DNA from: Azospirillum agricola
Lineage (GTDB): Bacteria > Pseudomonadota > Alphaproteobacteria > Azospirillales > Azospirillaceae
Assembly: GCF_017876095.1 (NCBI RefSeq)
Contig: NZ_JAGINM010000009.1
Location: forward strand, 62,001-126,000
Direction: 5' to 3'
Length of the DNA: 64,000 nt
Under the pieces are notes generated by a model, which made no database searches, had not been told where the DNA came from, and saw nothing but the letters and a program-made list of their open reading frames with translations. Position 1 is the stretch's first letter. Every line of letters starts with the position of its first letter. Positions 40,118-49,912 of the stretch are shown one piece after another. The translations under genes and the position numbers were made by a program.

Positions 40118-41701
40118 TCAACGGTGATATCGAGAGAGCATCGCTCCGAGAAAACAACCCAGAAGCATTAGGCCGAAAATCCTGTCCCCGACACGTCCAT
40201 AGAGCGTGGTCCCAGGCGGTGCTTTCGGCAATGTGGTGTCGATGATCCCGCGTTCACCCAGACCAAGCGACTTTGTCACACGCCCGTAGGCGTCCACCAG
40301 CCCGGAAATACCCGTATTGGCAACTCGGACAAGCGGCAGACCTTCCTCCACCGCGCGAACCTGGTTGATCGCGAAATGCTGGTGCGGTCCCGCGGTGCGG
40401 CCGTACCACGCGTCGTTGGTCAGGTTGAGCAGCCACTGCGGCCGGTTGTGGGGATCGGTCACGGCGCCGGGGAAGATGCCCTCGTAGCAGATCAGCGGGC
40501 TGACCGGCGGAATGCCGTTCAGGCGCAGCGTCGTCGGGCCGGGACCGGGGGAGAACTCGGCCCCGTTGCCGGCGATGGCGCCGACCGGCAGCCAGCGGCG
40601 CAGCGGCATGTATTCGCCGAAGGGCACCAGATGGAACTTGTCGAAGGAGCCGGCCACGGCGCCGCTGCCGTCGAGCGCCACGAGGCTGTTGTAGTAGCGC
40701 CGCTCGCCCTCCGCGTCGACCGCGCTGCGCGGGGCGCCGGTGATCAGCAGGCCGCCGGAGGGGACGACCGACCCCAGCACCTGCCGCACCCGCGCGTCGC
40801 CGTCCAGGAAGAAGGGAACCGCGGTTTCCGGCCAGATGACGTGGGTGACCGGCTCGGCCGAGGGGGTGGCGGAGAGGTCGAGGTGGAGCTGGACGTTCTT
40901 CTCGCGCTCGCCGGGGGCCCATTTCAGGCGCTGGTCGATGGCCGCCTGGACCAGCCGCAGCCGCACGCCCGGAACCGTCTCGTCCGACGCGGTGGCGAGC
41001 CGCCACGCCCCCCAGCCGGCCAGCGCCGCGAACAGCGCCAGCCCGGCGGCCAGCGCCGTGCCGGCGCGGCGCGGCCGGATGCCCGGATCGGGCAGGGCGG
41101 CGGGTAGGGACGCGACCAGCACGGTCAGCAGGGTCAGGCCGTAGATGCCGACCAGCGACACGCTTTGCAGGACCGGCAGCACCCCGACCCAGCCATAGCC
41201 GAGCAGGTTCCAGGGAAAGCCGGTGAAGACGTGCCCGCGCAGCCACTCGAACAGCGCCCAGCAGGCGGCGAACAGCAGCGGTCCCGCCAACCCGGCGCCG
41301 AGACCCCGCGCGCGCAGGGCATGGAACAGCCAGGCCGCGCCGCCGGTGAACATCGCCATCAGGATCGGCAGGCCGGCGGCCGACAGCGGCAGCGCCCACC
41401 AGAAGCGCCCGATGTCGGTGAACAGGGCGGCGCTGACCCAGTAGAGCCCGAGCAGATGATGGCCGAAGCCGAAGAACCAGCCGATGGCGAAGGCCCGCCG
41501 CCCGGTCGCGGCGCCGCCCAGCAGCCAGATCAGCCCCGGAAAGGCGACCAGCAGCAGGGGCAGGGCGTAGGCGGGGGGCAGGGCGAGGGTGGCGAGCCCG
41601 CCCAGCGCCGCCGCCATGGCCAGCCGCCGCCAGCCGGTGAGCGACGCGAGACGCGCGGACACACGGCCCAGCCGGGCCGGAACGGGCAGCGTGTCGGTCA
41701 C
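40118..41701 (-). CDS. lnt: Apolipoprotein N-acyltransferase
   Basis: Adds the third acyl chain to lipoproteins in the inner membrane. The 527-residue protein has about seven N-terminal membrane helices and a nitrilase-like periplasmic domain with the catalytic triad: Glu in VIWPETAVPFFL, Lys in SFDKFHLVPFGEYMP and Cys in SPLICYEGIFPG. Start uncertain: GTG at 41701 gives MTDTLPVPARLG; TTG at 41737 is an alternative. It follows corC by about 180 bp. Confidence 0.93.
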   Translation of the reverse strand: MTDTLPVPARLGRVSARLASLTGWRRLAMAAALGGLATLALPPAYALPLLLVAFPGLIWLLGGAATGRRAFAIGWFFGFGHHLLGLYWVSAALFTDIGRFWWALPLSAAGLPILMAMFTGGAAWLFHALRARGLGAGLAGPLLFAACWALFEWLRGHVFTGFPWNLLGYGWVGVLPVLQSVSLVGIYGLTLLTVLVASLPAALPDPGIRPRRAGTALAAGLALFAALAGWGAWRLATASDETVPGVRLRLVQAAIDQRLKWAPGEREKNVQLHLDLSATPSAEPVTHVIWPETAVPFFLDGDARVRQVLGSVVPSGGLLITGAPRSAVDAEGERRYYNSLVALDGSGAVAGSFDKFHLVPFGEYMPLRRWLPVGAIAGNGAEFSPGPGPTTLRLNGIPPVSPLICYEGIFPGAVTDPHNRPQWLLNLTNDAWYGRTAGPHQHFAINQVRAVEEGLPLVRVANTGISGLVDAYGRVTKSLGLGERGIIDTTLPKAPPGTTLYGRVGDRIFGLMLLGCFLGAMLSRYHR

Positions 41702-41879
41702 GGTCAAAAGGGAAAACTCCGGCAGCGGCAGAGGCAACGCTGCCCATAAGTGGTGCCGCGCGGAGAGGGTGCAAGCCCGATCAAGGACTTGCCCCCGCTC
41801 CGGCCCACCCCGGCGGCGCAGGGGAGGGTCGAAGCGGGGGCATGGCTCGCAGCGTTGCGTGGAACGTCCGGATGGACGG

Positions 41880-42811
<932 letters not shown>

Positions 42812-42815
<4 letters not shown>

Positions 42816-43354
42816 CGGTCCGGCGGTTCATGGTTGGTCGGGTCCGCTCCGTCCGGGCTGTCCGGCAGAAGGCGGTTGGCGGCGTACGGATCGGCGATGC
42901 CGAGATCGGCGAGCAGCCGGGTTTCCAGCGCCTCCATCTCCTCGGCCTCGTCGTCCGTCTCGTGATCATACCCCAGCAGATGCAGAACACCATGCACCAC
43001 AAGGTGGGTCATGTGGTCCGCCGGGGCCTTGTTCTGTTCGGCGGCCTCGCGCCGGACCGTCTCGAAGGCGAGGATGACGTCGCCCAACAGGACGGGCGCG
43101 CCCTCCTCCGGTTCCGGCTCGTCGGCCTCGGTCAGGGCGAAGGACAGCACGTTGGTCGGCTTGTCCTTGCCGCGGTAGTCGCGGTTCAGCTGGTGGACCA
43201 GCGCGTCGTCGGCCAGCACGACCGACATCTCGGCCGGGCCGTCCTCCTCGTCGTAGATGGCGGCGAGCGCGGCGAGCGCGGCCTTCTCGGCCAGCCATTC
43301 GGCGTTCTCGGCCCAGTCGCCGGCCTCGCGGGATACGGTGACGTCCACGGCCAT
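42812..43354 (-). CDS. ybeY: Endoribonuclease YbeY
   Basis: Metal-dependent RNase for 16S rRNA 3' end maturation and ribosome quality control. The 180-residue protein has [19 protein letters not shown] and the zinc motif [18 protein letters not shown] (HxxxHxxxxxH). ATG at 43354 or GTG at 43357; both overlap the phoH stop. Standard position between phoH and corC. Confidence 0.96.
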
Positions 43355-44403
43355 CACGGCGGTCCCTCCCCGTTGGCGGTTGGTTTCGGCGCCGGCCGCG
43401 CGTTTTCCAGCTTCTGGGCGTCGGCGCGGTCGTAGGCGCGGATGATGCGGGCGACCATCGGGTGGCGCACCACGTCGGCGTCGGTGAAATGGACGAAGCG
43501 CACGCCCTCCACCCCGTTCAGGATGTCGAGCGCGTCGCGCAGGCCCGACCGGGTGCCCGACGGCAGGTCGATCTGCGAGATGTCGCCGGTCACCGCCATG
43601 CGTCCGCCCTCGCCCAGCCGGGTGAGGAACATCTTCATCTGCATCGGCGTGGTGTTCTGCGCCTCGTCGAGGATGACGAAGGCGTTGCCGAGCGTCCGGC
43701 CGCGCATGAAGGCGAGCGGCGCGATCTCGATCTCGCCCGACTCCAGCCGCTTCTTCACCTGCTCGGCCGGCAGCATGTCGTGCAGCGCGTCGTAGAGCGG
43801 GCGCAGGTAAGGATCGACCTTCTCCTTGAGGTCGCCGGGCAGGAAGCCCAGCCGCTCCCCCGCCTCGACCGCCGGGCGCGACAGCACGATGCGGTCGACC
43901 TGCCCCGTGGTCAGCAGCGCCACCGCCTGGGCCACCGCCAGATAGGTCTTGCCGGTGCCGGCCGGCCCCAGCCCGAACACCAGCTCGCTTTCCGCCAGCG
44001 CCTGGAGATAGGCCGCCTGCATCGGCGAGCGCGGAGTGATGGCGCCGCGCTTGCGGGTGCGCAGCGTGATCTCCGCCCGCGTGATCCCGGTGCCGGCCCC
44101 GCCAGCCGCCCGCGCCTCCTCGGCGCCGGGCGAGGTCGCCATGCGGACGGCGCCGTCGACCTCGCCGGGACCGACCGCCATGCCGCGCGTCAGACGCTCG
44201 TACAGCGAGTCCAGCGCGGCCCGCGCCGCCTCGGCGGCGTCGGGCGGGCCGGAGACGGTCAGCGTGTTGCCGCGCGAGATCAACGACACGCCCAGCAGGG
44301 TTTCGATGCGGGCAAGGTGGCGGTCATGCTCCCCGTACAGCATCGGCAGCAGCCGGTTGTCCTCGAACTGGACGTCGATCCGCCGGTCGGGCTGGCCGTT
44401 CAA
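43354..44403 (-). CDS. phoH: PhoH-like ATPase
   Basis: P-loop protein (349 aa) linked to RNA metabolism. It shows Walker [41 protein letters not shown], Walker [21 protein letters not shown] and [17 protein letters not shown]. The start I prefer is a TTG at 44403 ([15 protein letters not shown]): GGAGG is 7 nt upstream and it overlaps the miaB stop in a TTGA. No ATG in this frame gives a family-like start. Confidence 0.9.
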   Translation of the reverse strand: MNGQPDRRIDVQFEDNRLLPMLYGEHDRHLARIETLLGVSLISRGNTLTVSGPPDAAEAARAALDSLYERLTRGMAVGPGEVDGAVRMATSPGAEEARAAGGAGTGITRAEITLRTRKRGAITPRSPMQAAYLQALAESELVFGLGPAGTGKTYLAVAQAVALLTTGQVDRIVLSRPAVEAGERLGFLPGDLKEKVDPYLRPLYDALHDMLPAEQVKKRLESGEIEIAPLAFMRGRTLGNAFVILDEAQNTTPMQMKMFLTRLGEGGRMAVTGDISQIDLPSGTRSGLRDALDILNGVEGVRFVHFTDADVVRHPMVARIIRAYDRADAQKLENARPAPKPTANGEGPP

Positions 44404-45815
44404 GCGCTTGCCTCCAGGGAATGGGCGGGCTGGGAATGGGCCGTCGTGCGGTGCTCGCCGGTGACGACGACGCCGGTCAGGCTGCTGGGCCGCGCCTCGA
44501 CGATGCGGACCTCGACGATGCGGCCGAGCAGCCGCTCGTTCGCCTCGGCGTGGACCGACTGCATCCATGGGCTGCGGCCGAGCAGCTGCCCGTCGCGCCG
44601 TCCGACGCGGTCGAACAGCACTTTCATCGTGCGTCCGACGAAGCCGTGGTTGAAGGCGACCTGCTGCGCGCCGATGAGCTGCTGGAGCGCGGCGAGGCGC
44701 TCCTCCTTCACGGGCTCCGGCACCTGCCGGTCCTCCAGCGCCGCCGGGGTGCCGGGGCGCGGGCTGTACTTGAAGCAGTAGGCCTGGGCGTAGCCGACGT
44801 CCGAGACCAGCTTCAGCGTCGCCGCGAAGTCGGCGTCGCTCTCGCCGGGGAAGCCGACGATGAAGTCGCCGGACAGCGCCAGATCCGGGTTGACCGACTT
44901 CAGGCGGTCGACGAGGCGGCGGTAGTCGTCGGCGCTGTGCTTGCGGTTCATCGCCGCGAGGATGCGGTCCGACCCGGACTGCACCGGCAGATGCAGGTAG
45001 GGCATCAGCTGCGGCACCTCGGCGTGGGCGCGGATCAGCTCCTCGTCCATGTCGCGCGGGTGCGAGGTGGTGTAGCGGATGCGCTCCACCCCATCGATCT
45101 CCGCCAGCTCGCGGATCAGCCGGCCCAGCCCCCAGGTCGAGCCGTCGGGGCCGTCGCCGTGCCAGGCGTTGACGTTCTGGCCGAGCAGGCTGATCTCGCG
45201 CGTGCCGCCGGCCGCCAGCCGTTTCGCTTCCAGAAGGATCTGCGCGGCCGGCCGCGAGAATTCGGCGCCGCGGGTGTAGGGGACGACGCAGAAGGTGCAG
45301 AACTTGTCGCAGCCCTCCTGCACGGCGAGGAAGGCGGCGGCACCCTGGCTGACCGCCTCCTCGGGCAGGAAGTCGAACTTGGATTCGGCCGGGAAATCGG
45401 TGTTCAGCACGCTGCCGGCGGCGCGGGTCGCCTTGGCGACCATCTCCGGCAGGGTGTGGTAGGTCTGCGGGCCGAAGACCATGTCGACGAAGGGGGCGCG
45501 GGCGACGATCTCCTCGCCCTCGGCCTGGGCGACGCAGCCGGCGACGGCGAGGATCATCCGGCCATCGTCGGACGGCTTCCTGGCGGCGGCGGCGGCGGCC
45601 TTCTCGTCCTTCAGGATGCGCAGGCGGCCAAGCTCCGAGAAGACCTTCTCGGCGGCCTTCTCTCGGATGTGGCAGGTGTTGAGGATCACCATGTCGGCGC
45701 CGTCGGGTTCATCGACCGGACGGTAACCCAGCGGTGCCAGGACGTCCGCCATGCGGGCGGAGTCGTAGACGTTCATCTGGCAGCCCCAGGTCTTGATGAA
45801 CAGCTTCTTGCTCAA
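44400..45815 (-). CDS. miaB: tRNA-2-methylthio-N6-dimethylallyladenosine synthase
   Basis: Radical-SAM methylthiotransferase acting on tRNA A37. The 471-residue protein has the UPF0004 domain ([20 protein letters not shown]) with three cluster cysteines, the radical-[18 protein letters not shown] motif (CxxxCxxC), and a C-terminal TRAM domain. First gene of the miaB-phoH-ybeY-corC-lnt run. The 45816-45992 gap holds its promoter, not resolved. Confidence 0.97.
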   Translation of the reverse strand: MSKKLFIKTWGCQMNVYDSARMADVLAPLGYRPVDEPDGADMVILNTCHIREKAAEKVFSELGRLRILKDEKAAAAAARKPSDDGRMILAVAGCVAQAEGEEIVARAPFVDMVFGPQTYHTLPEMVAKATRAAGSVLNTDFPAESKFDFLPEEAVSQGAAAFLAVQEGCDKFCTFCVVPYTRGAEFSRPAAQILLEAKRLAAGGTREISLLGQNVNAWHGDGPDGSTWGLGRLIRELAEIDGVERIRYTTSHPRDMDEELIRAHAEVPQLMPYLHLPVQSGSDRILAAMNRKHSADDYRRLVDRLKSVNPDLALSGDFIVGFPGESDADFAATLKLVSDVGYAQAYCFKYSPRPGTPAALEDRQVPEPVKEERLAALQQLIGAQQVAFNHGFVGRTMKVLFDRVGRRDGQLLGRSPWMQSVHAEANERLLGRIVEVRIVEARPSSLTGVVVTGEHRTTAHSQPAHSLEASA

Positions 45816-45992
45816 CCCGCTCCCTTCCGCACAAAAACGAATAGCGCGCTCACACCGGACAGTGTGGCGCGCGCGGCGCCGGTCCGCCGGAGCCGCTCAT
45901 CGCGTGATGGTAGCACAGGCGGGGCGAATCGAGTCAATGCTCGTCCGTCCCGCCGATCATTCCACCGGCCGTGCCGGATCGGCCGTCCGCCG

Positions 45993-46607
45993 TCACGCGG
46001 CGCCGACCGCCATGTCGGCCCACATCCGGTCGCGCCAGGTCCGGGAGAAGAGAAAAGACAAGGGGGCCGCCGCCTCCGTCGCCGCCGGCAGCGCCGGAAC
46101 CGCCGTTTCCGCCCGCCCGATCATGCCGGACGCGCCGTCCAGCGCGCCCTCGACCAGCTCCAGCCCGAGCAGCCGGTCCATGTCCACCGGACCCGGCATC
46201 TGCATGCCGAGCGTCAGGTTCCGCGTGAAGCCGAACCGCTCGTAGTAGGGAGCGTCGCCGACCAGGATGACGGACGTGTAGCCGAGCGCGATGGCCTTGT
46301 TCAGGCTCATCCGGATCAGCTTGCTGCCCAGCCCGCCGCCCTGGAGATGCCCCGCCACCGCGATGGGGCCGAGCAGCAGGGTCGGGGTGACGCCGCCGAC
46401 CAGGACCGGCCAGTAGCGGATGGTGCCCTCCAGGATCTCGTTGCCGTGCTCGTCGTGGTCGATGGCGACGAGGTTCAGCTCGGGGATCGAGTCGACGCCG
46501 TCCCGCAGCCGGTAGGCGGTCTTCTGGAGCCGGTCGGGGCCGAAGGACGCGTCGAGCAGGGCTTCGATGACGGGCGCGTGCCTGGGCTGTTCGGTGGTGA
46601 TGATCAT
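45993..46607 (-). CDS. GNAT-family N-acetyltransferase
   Basis: A 204-residue acetyl-CoA-dependent acyltransferase: [20 protein letters not shown] start, [20 protein letters not shown] (the acetyl-CoA loop) and [19 protein letters not shown]. The family is close to YhbS-type acetyltransferases. Substrate unknown. The ATG at 46607 was preferred over an upstream one at 46829 because the extra part is Arg/Pro-rich and repeat-like. It is divergent from apaG. Confidence 0.85.
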   Translation of the reverse strand: MIITTEQPRHAPVIEALLDASFGPDRLQKTAYRLRDGVDSIPELNLVAIDHDEHGNEILEGTIRYWPVLVGGVTPTLLLGPIAVAGHLQGGGLGSKLIRMSLNKAIALGYTSVILVGDAPYYERFGFTRNLTLGMQMPGPVDMDRLLGLELVEGALDGASGMIGRAETAVPALPAATEAAAPLSFLFSRTWRDRMWADMAVGAA

Positions 46608-47035
46608 ATGCGATGGCTCCCGGTCGGAAGAGGGTCTTCTCAGAGCGGGTCGCGCCGTCGCCGGAGGCCGGGGATCAGGTCCCTTCGATGCCTTTGGCGT
46701 TCGCACGCGACCCAAGGACGGCCGCACCCGCGTTTCGCGGTGCGAGGCTCCGTCGTCGGATGCGAAGGGCGTGCGAACGAGACATATGGAAGGCTCATCG
46801 GCCGTTGCTGGGACTTGCGCATATATCATCGGTACCCCCCCGTCGCAAGACCGTGTCGACCCTTACGGACCGCATGACTGCATCAATCTGCGTGCGTGCT
46901 TTTTCCGGCACGTTCCGCGGGGCGCCCTTCCGGCTCCCGGATGCCGGCCCCCTCATTCTGGACAGGGGCCGACTCCCGCCCTTATGCTGGTCGTCCTCCG
47001 CGATTCGCCATGCCAGCAAAGCTCCAGGCCGCGCC
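46608..47035. other. Divergent intergenic region of 428 bp
   Basis: Between the GNAT gene and apaG. Related 9-base sequences, CGTTCGCAC (46693) and GTGCGAACG (46772), stand in inverted orientation about 70 bp apart and may be part of a decayed repeat. A candidate apaG promoter lies at 46958-46988. No gene that I can support. Confidence 0.4.
46958..46988 (+). promoter_or_regulatory. Possible apaG promoter
   Basis: TGGACA (46958-46963), 19 bp, TATGCT (46983-46988). The -35 matches five of six and the -10 four of six, but spacing is long. Confidence 0.3.
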
Positions 47036-47428
47036 ATGTACACCGCCGTCACCCGCGCCATCCGCGTCACCGTCCAGCCCGTGTTCCTGGAGGACCAGTC
47101 GGCCCCCGCCGAGGGGCGCTACGTCTGGGCCTACCATGTCCGCATCGAGAACGAGGGCAGGGAGACGGTGCGGCTCCGCACCCGCCACTGGCGCATCACC
47201 GACGCCATGGGCCGCGTGCAGGAGGTGCGCGGGCCGGGCGTGGTCGGCGAACAGCCGGTTTTGGAACCGGGCGGTCATTTCGAATACACCAGCGGCACGC
47301 CGCTCGGCACGCCGTCGGGCATCATGGCCGGCAGCTACGGCATGGAATCGTCGGATGGGCGGCCGTTCGACGTGACGATCCCGGCCTTCTCGCTCGACAG
47401 CCCGCACCAGCCGATGCGGCTGAATTGA
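47036..47428 (+). CDS. apaG: ApaG protein
   Basis: Small beta-sandwich protein (130 aa) of unknown precise role, linked to Co2+ resistance and Ap4A metabolism in other species. Family blocks: [79 protein letters not shown] at 47036. folE begins 205 bp later. Confidence 0.95.
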   Translation: MYTAVTRAIRVTVQPVFLEDQSAPAEGRYVWAYHVRIENEGRETVRLRTRHWRITDAMGRVQEVRGPGVVGEQPVLEPGGHFEYTSGTPLGTPSGIMAGSYGMESSDGRPFDVTIPAFSLDSPHQPMRLN

Positions 47429-47633
47429 TGTTTTTCCCGCCGCCGTGATCGTCCCAGGGTTGAAAGCGGCGAAACCAATGCCATGTCGATTTCGCCGAAA
47501 GGCGGATGACGGGGCGGCTTTCCGTTGAACGGCCTATGATCCGCGCGAGGCCCGGTATCGTATCGATGCGCAATCCGGATCACTCCCAACCGAATCCGGA
47601 CATCGAGAACCAGCCACCGAAAGGTTTTTCCCC

Positions 47634-48299
47634 GTGACGGCTCCCAAGATTCCGCTCGTTGAGAACGTGCTTCGCGGCCCCGGCGGACTCCCGCGCTCCG
47701 GCGCGTCCGAGACCACGCGCCCGTCCCGCGCCGAGGCGGAGGAGGCCGTCCGCACCCTGCTGCGCTGGGCCGGCGACGACCCGGCGCGCGAGGGGCTGCT
47801 CGGCACGCCCGACCGCGTCGTCCGTTCCTACGAGGAGTTCTTCGCCGGCTACGGCACCGACCCGGTCGAGCTGCTCCAGCGCACCTTCGAGGAAACCGAC
47901 GGCTACGACGAGATGGTCGTGCTGCGCGACATCCGGGTGGAGTCCTACTGCGAGCACCACATGGTGCCGATCATCGGCAAGGCGCACGTCGCCTACCTGC
48001 CCAAGCACCGGGTGGTCGGCATCTCCAAACTTGCCCGGCTCGTCGAGGCCTACGCCAAGCGCCTGCAAATCCAGGAGAAGATGACGGCGCAGATCGCCAA
48101 CACCCTCGACCAGGTGCTCCAGCCGGAGGGTGTCGCGGTGGTGATCGAGGCGCAGCACCAGTGCATGACGACGCGCGGCGTCCACAAGACCGGCGTCACC
48201 ATGGTGACCAGCCGCATGCTCGGTGCCTTCCGCACCGACCCGTCGACCCGGCGGGAGTTCCTGACCATGATCGGCAACCCGTCCTCGCGCGGCGAATAA
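47634..48299 (+). CDS. folE: GTP cyclohydrolase I
   Basis: First enzyme of tetrahydrofolate synthesis; converts GTP to dihydroneopterin triphosphate. The 221-residue protein has [19 protein letters not shown], the zinc site [37 protein letters not shown] and [15 protein letters not shown]. Start is a GTG at 47634 without a clear Shine-Dalgarno. Followed 81 bp later by ybaK. Confidence 0.96.
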   Translation: MTAPKIPLVENVLRGPGGLPRSGASETTRPSRAEAEEAVRTLLRWAGDDPAREGLLGTPDRVVRSYEEFFAGYGTDPVELLQRTFEETDGYDEMVVLRDIRVESYCEHHMVPIIGKAHVAYLPKHRVVGISKLARLVEAYAKRLQIQEKMTAQIANTLDQVLQPEGVAVVIEAQHQCMTTRGVHKTGVTMVTSRMLGAFRTDPSTRREFLTMIGNPSSRGE

Positions 48300-48314
48300 G
48301 GGCGGCGCTCGCGG

Positions 48315-48351
48315 TTGACGCAACCGGCGCCCTCTCTGCTAAGCTCGCGCC
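48315..48351 (+). promoter_or_regulatory. Promoter of ybaK
   Basis: TTGACG (48315-48320), 19 bp, TAAGCT (48340-48345) within GCTAAGCTCGCGCC (48338-48351). The same 14-base pattern is found at 54271 and 58648. Start site would be about 30 nt before the ATG at 48381. Confidence 0.5.
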
Positions 48352-48380
48352 TTCGACAGTGCGGAAAGCGGCAGGGGGCG

Positions 48381-48863
48381 ATGGCGGCGAAGGTGACACC
48401 GGCGGTCAACGCGGCGAAGGCGGCGGGGGTGGGCTACCGGCTGCTCGAATATGTCTACGATCCCGCCGCCGACGCCATCGGCCTGCACGCCGCGTCGGCC
48501 CTCGGGCTGGATCCAGCCATCGTCTACAAGACGCTGATCGTCCAGCTCGAACCCAAGGGGCTGGCCTGCGCGGTCATCCCGGTGGCGGCGAAGCTGGATT
48601 TGAAGGCCATCGCGGCGGCGGCCAAGGCGAAGAAGGCCGACCTGGCCGACCCGGCGCTCGCCGAGAAGACGACCGGCTACATGGTCGGCGGCATCAGCCC
48701 GCTCGGCCAGAAGAAGGCGCTGCCGACCTTCGTCGACGCCAGCGCCGAGGGGCTGCCCGAGATGGTGGTGAACGGCGGCCGGCGCGGCTTGCAGATCGTC
48801 ATGGCGCCGGCCGATCTGGCCAAGGCGACCAGGGCGGTGGTCTGCCCGATCACGGCGCATTGA
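48381..48863 (+). CDS. Aminoacyl-tRNA deacylase YbaK type
   Basis: Trans-editing enzyme that removes misacylated Cys (or another small residue) from tRNA-Pro. The 160-residue protein has VYKTLIVQLEPKGLACAVIP, AEKTTGYMVGGISPLGQKKA and IVMAPADLAKATRAVV, diagnostic of YbaK/EbsC. ATG at 48381 with CAGGGGG upstream; a promoter lies just before it. Confidence 0.92.
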   Translation: MAAKVTPAVNAAKAAGVGYRLLEYVYDPAADAIGLHAASALGLDPAIVYKTLIVQLEPKGLACAVIPVAAKLDLKAIAAAAKAKKADLADPALAEKTTGYMVGGISPLGQKKALPTFVDASAEGLPEMVVNGGRRGLQIVMAPADLAKATRAVVCPITAH

Positions 48864-48905
48864 GCCGTGCGTCGAGCGCCAAAAGACTTGAGCGTTGAAA
48901 GGGAA

Positions 48906-48982
48906 TGGCGACCCCGGCAGGACTCGAACCTGCTGCCCCAAGTTTAGGAAACTTGTGCTCTATCCAGATGAGCTACGGGGCC
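48906..48982 (-). tRNA. tRNA-Arg (anticodon CCT)
   Basis: Full cloverleaf on the minus strand: acceptor GGCCCCG pairs with CGGGGTC (one G-U), D-arm AGCTCATCTGGATAGAGC, anticodon stem CAAGT/ACTTG with loop TTCCTAA giving anticodon CCT, T-arm GCAGG/CCTGC with loop TTCGAGT, discriminator G and a genome-encoded CCA (48906-48908). CCT reads AGG, a rare codon in this GC-rich background. Confidence 0.95.
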
Positions 48983-49050
48983 GCTGCGCACGACCATAGC
49001 GGCTTTGGCGCGGGATGCCAACCGTGCAGACGAGGCTGCGCGCGGCCGCC

Positions 49051-49767
49051 TCAGTCCGAATAGCGCTCCTCCGTCCAGGGGTCGGCGTGGTTGTGGTAGC
49101 CGCGCACCTCCCAATAGCCCGGACGGTCCTCCGCCAGCAGCTCGATCCGCTTCACCCACTTGGCGCTCTTCCAGAAATAGAGCTTCGGCAGGACGATGCG
49201 CACCGGGCCGCCATGGTCGCGGCCGATCGGCTCCCCCTCCCATTTGGTCGCCAGCAGGACACCGTCCGCGTCGAAATCCGCCAGCGCCACGTTGGTCGTG
49301 TAGCCGTCCGAGGAATGGAAGACGACGAAGCGCGCCTCCGGCCTGGGCCGGGCCAGCGCCAGCAGGCGGCGGGCGCTCACCCCCTCCCACCGGTTGTCGT
49401 AGCGCGACCAGGTGGTGACGCAGTGGATGTCCGACAGGAATTGCTCCTGCGGCTGCGCCTGGAGATCGTCCCAGCGCCAGGACAGCGGGCTCTCCACCAG
49501 ACCGTCCACGGTCAGTCTCCAGCTCCCCTCGGTCACGCTGGGCGTGATGCCGAGGTCGAGCACCGGCCAGTCCTCGACCAGCCGCTGGCCGGGTGGCAGG
49601 CGGTCGCGGGCCGGGTCGGCGGGCTGCCCGGTCAGCGCGCGGCCGTCGCGCGCCCATTGCTCCTTGGCGGCGACCAGCCTGGGGCGGACGGCGCCCTCGC
49701 TGCCGGGATCGGCGGGTTCCGCCGGGGCCGGAGACGCGCCGGGAGTCTTCGGGGGAATCTCGGCCAT
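49051..49767 (-). CDS. Sulfite oxidase-like molybdopterin oxidoreductase
   Basis: A 238-residue protein of the oxidoreductase molybdopterin-binding family. The Cys that would bind molybdenum is in SDIHCVTTWSRYDNRWEGV; WRLTVDGLVESPLSW, HSSDGYTTNVALADFDADG and GGPVRIVLPKLYFWKSAKWV also fit. No signal peptide or dimer domain, so it may be cytoplasmic. The start is ATG at 49767 (MAEIPPKTPG). The tRNA lies beyond its stop. Confidence 0.88.
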   Translation of the reverse strand: MAEIPPKTPGASPAPAEPADPGSEGAVRPRLVAAKEQWARDGRALTGQPADPARDRLPPGQRLVEDWPVLDLGITPSVTEGSWRLTVDGLVESPLSWRWDDLQAQPQEQFLSDIHCVTTWSRYDNRWEGVSARRLLALARPRPEARFVVFHSSDGYTTNVALADFDADGVLLATKWEGEPIGRDHGGPVRIVLPKLYFWKSAKWVKRIELLAEDRPGYWEVRGYHNHADPWTEERYSD

Positions 49768-49912
49768 GGCCGGTCCTCGCGCAGTGAAACGTGATAGGAA
49801 ACGGAGCGCAGCCCGCACCCGTGACTTAAAAAAGGTCCCGCCGGTCGGGTTGGCAAGCGGGTAAGGGGAGATTAACTTCCCGAAGCTCCGATGACTGCCG
49901 AGTGACCCGTTG

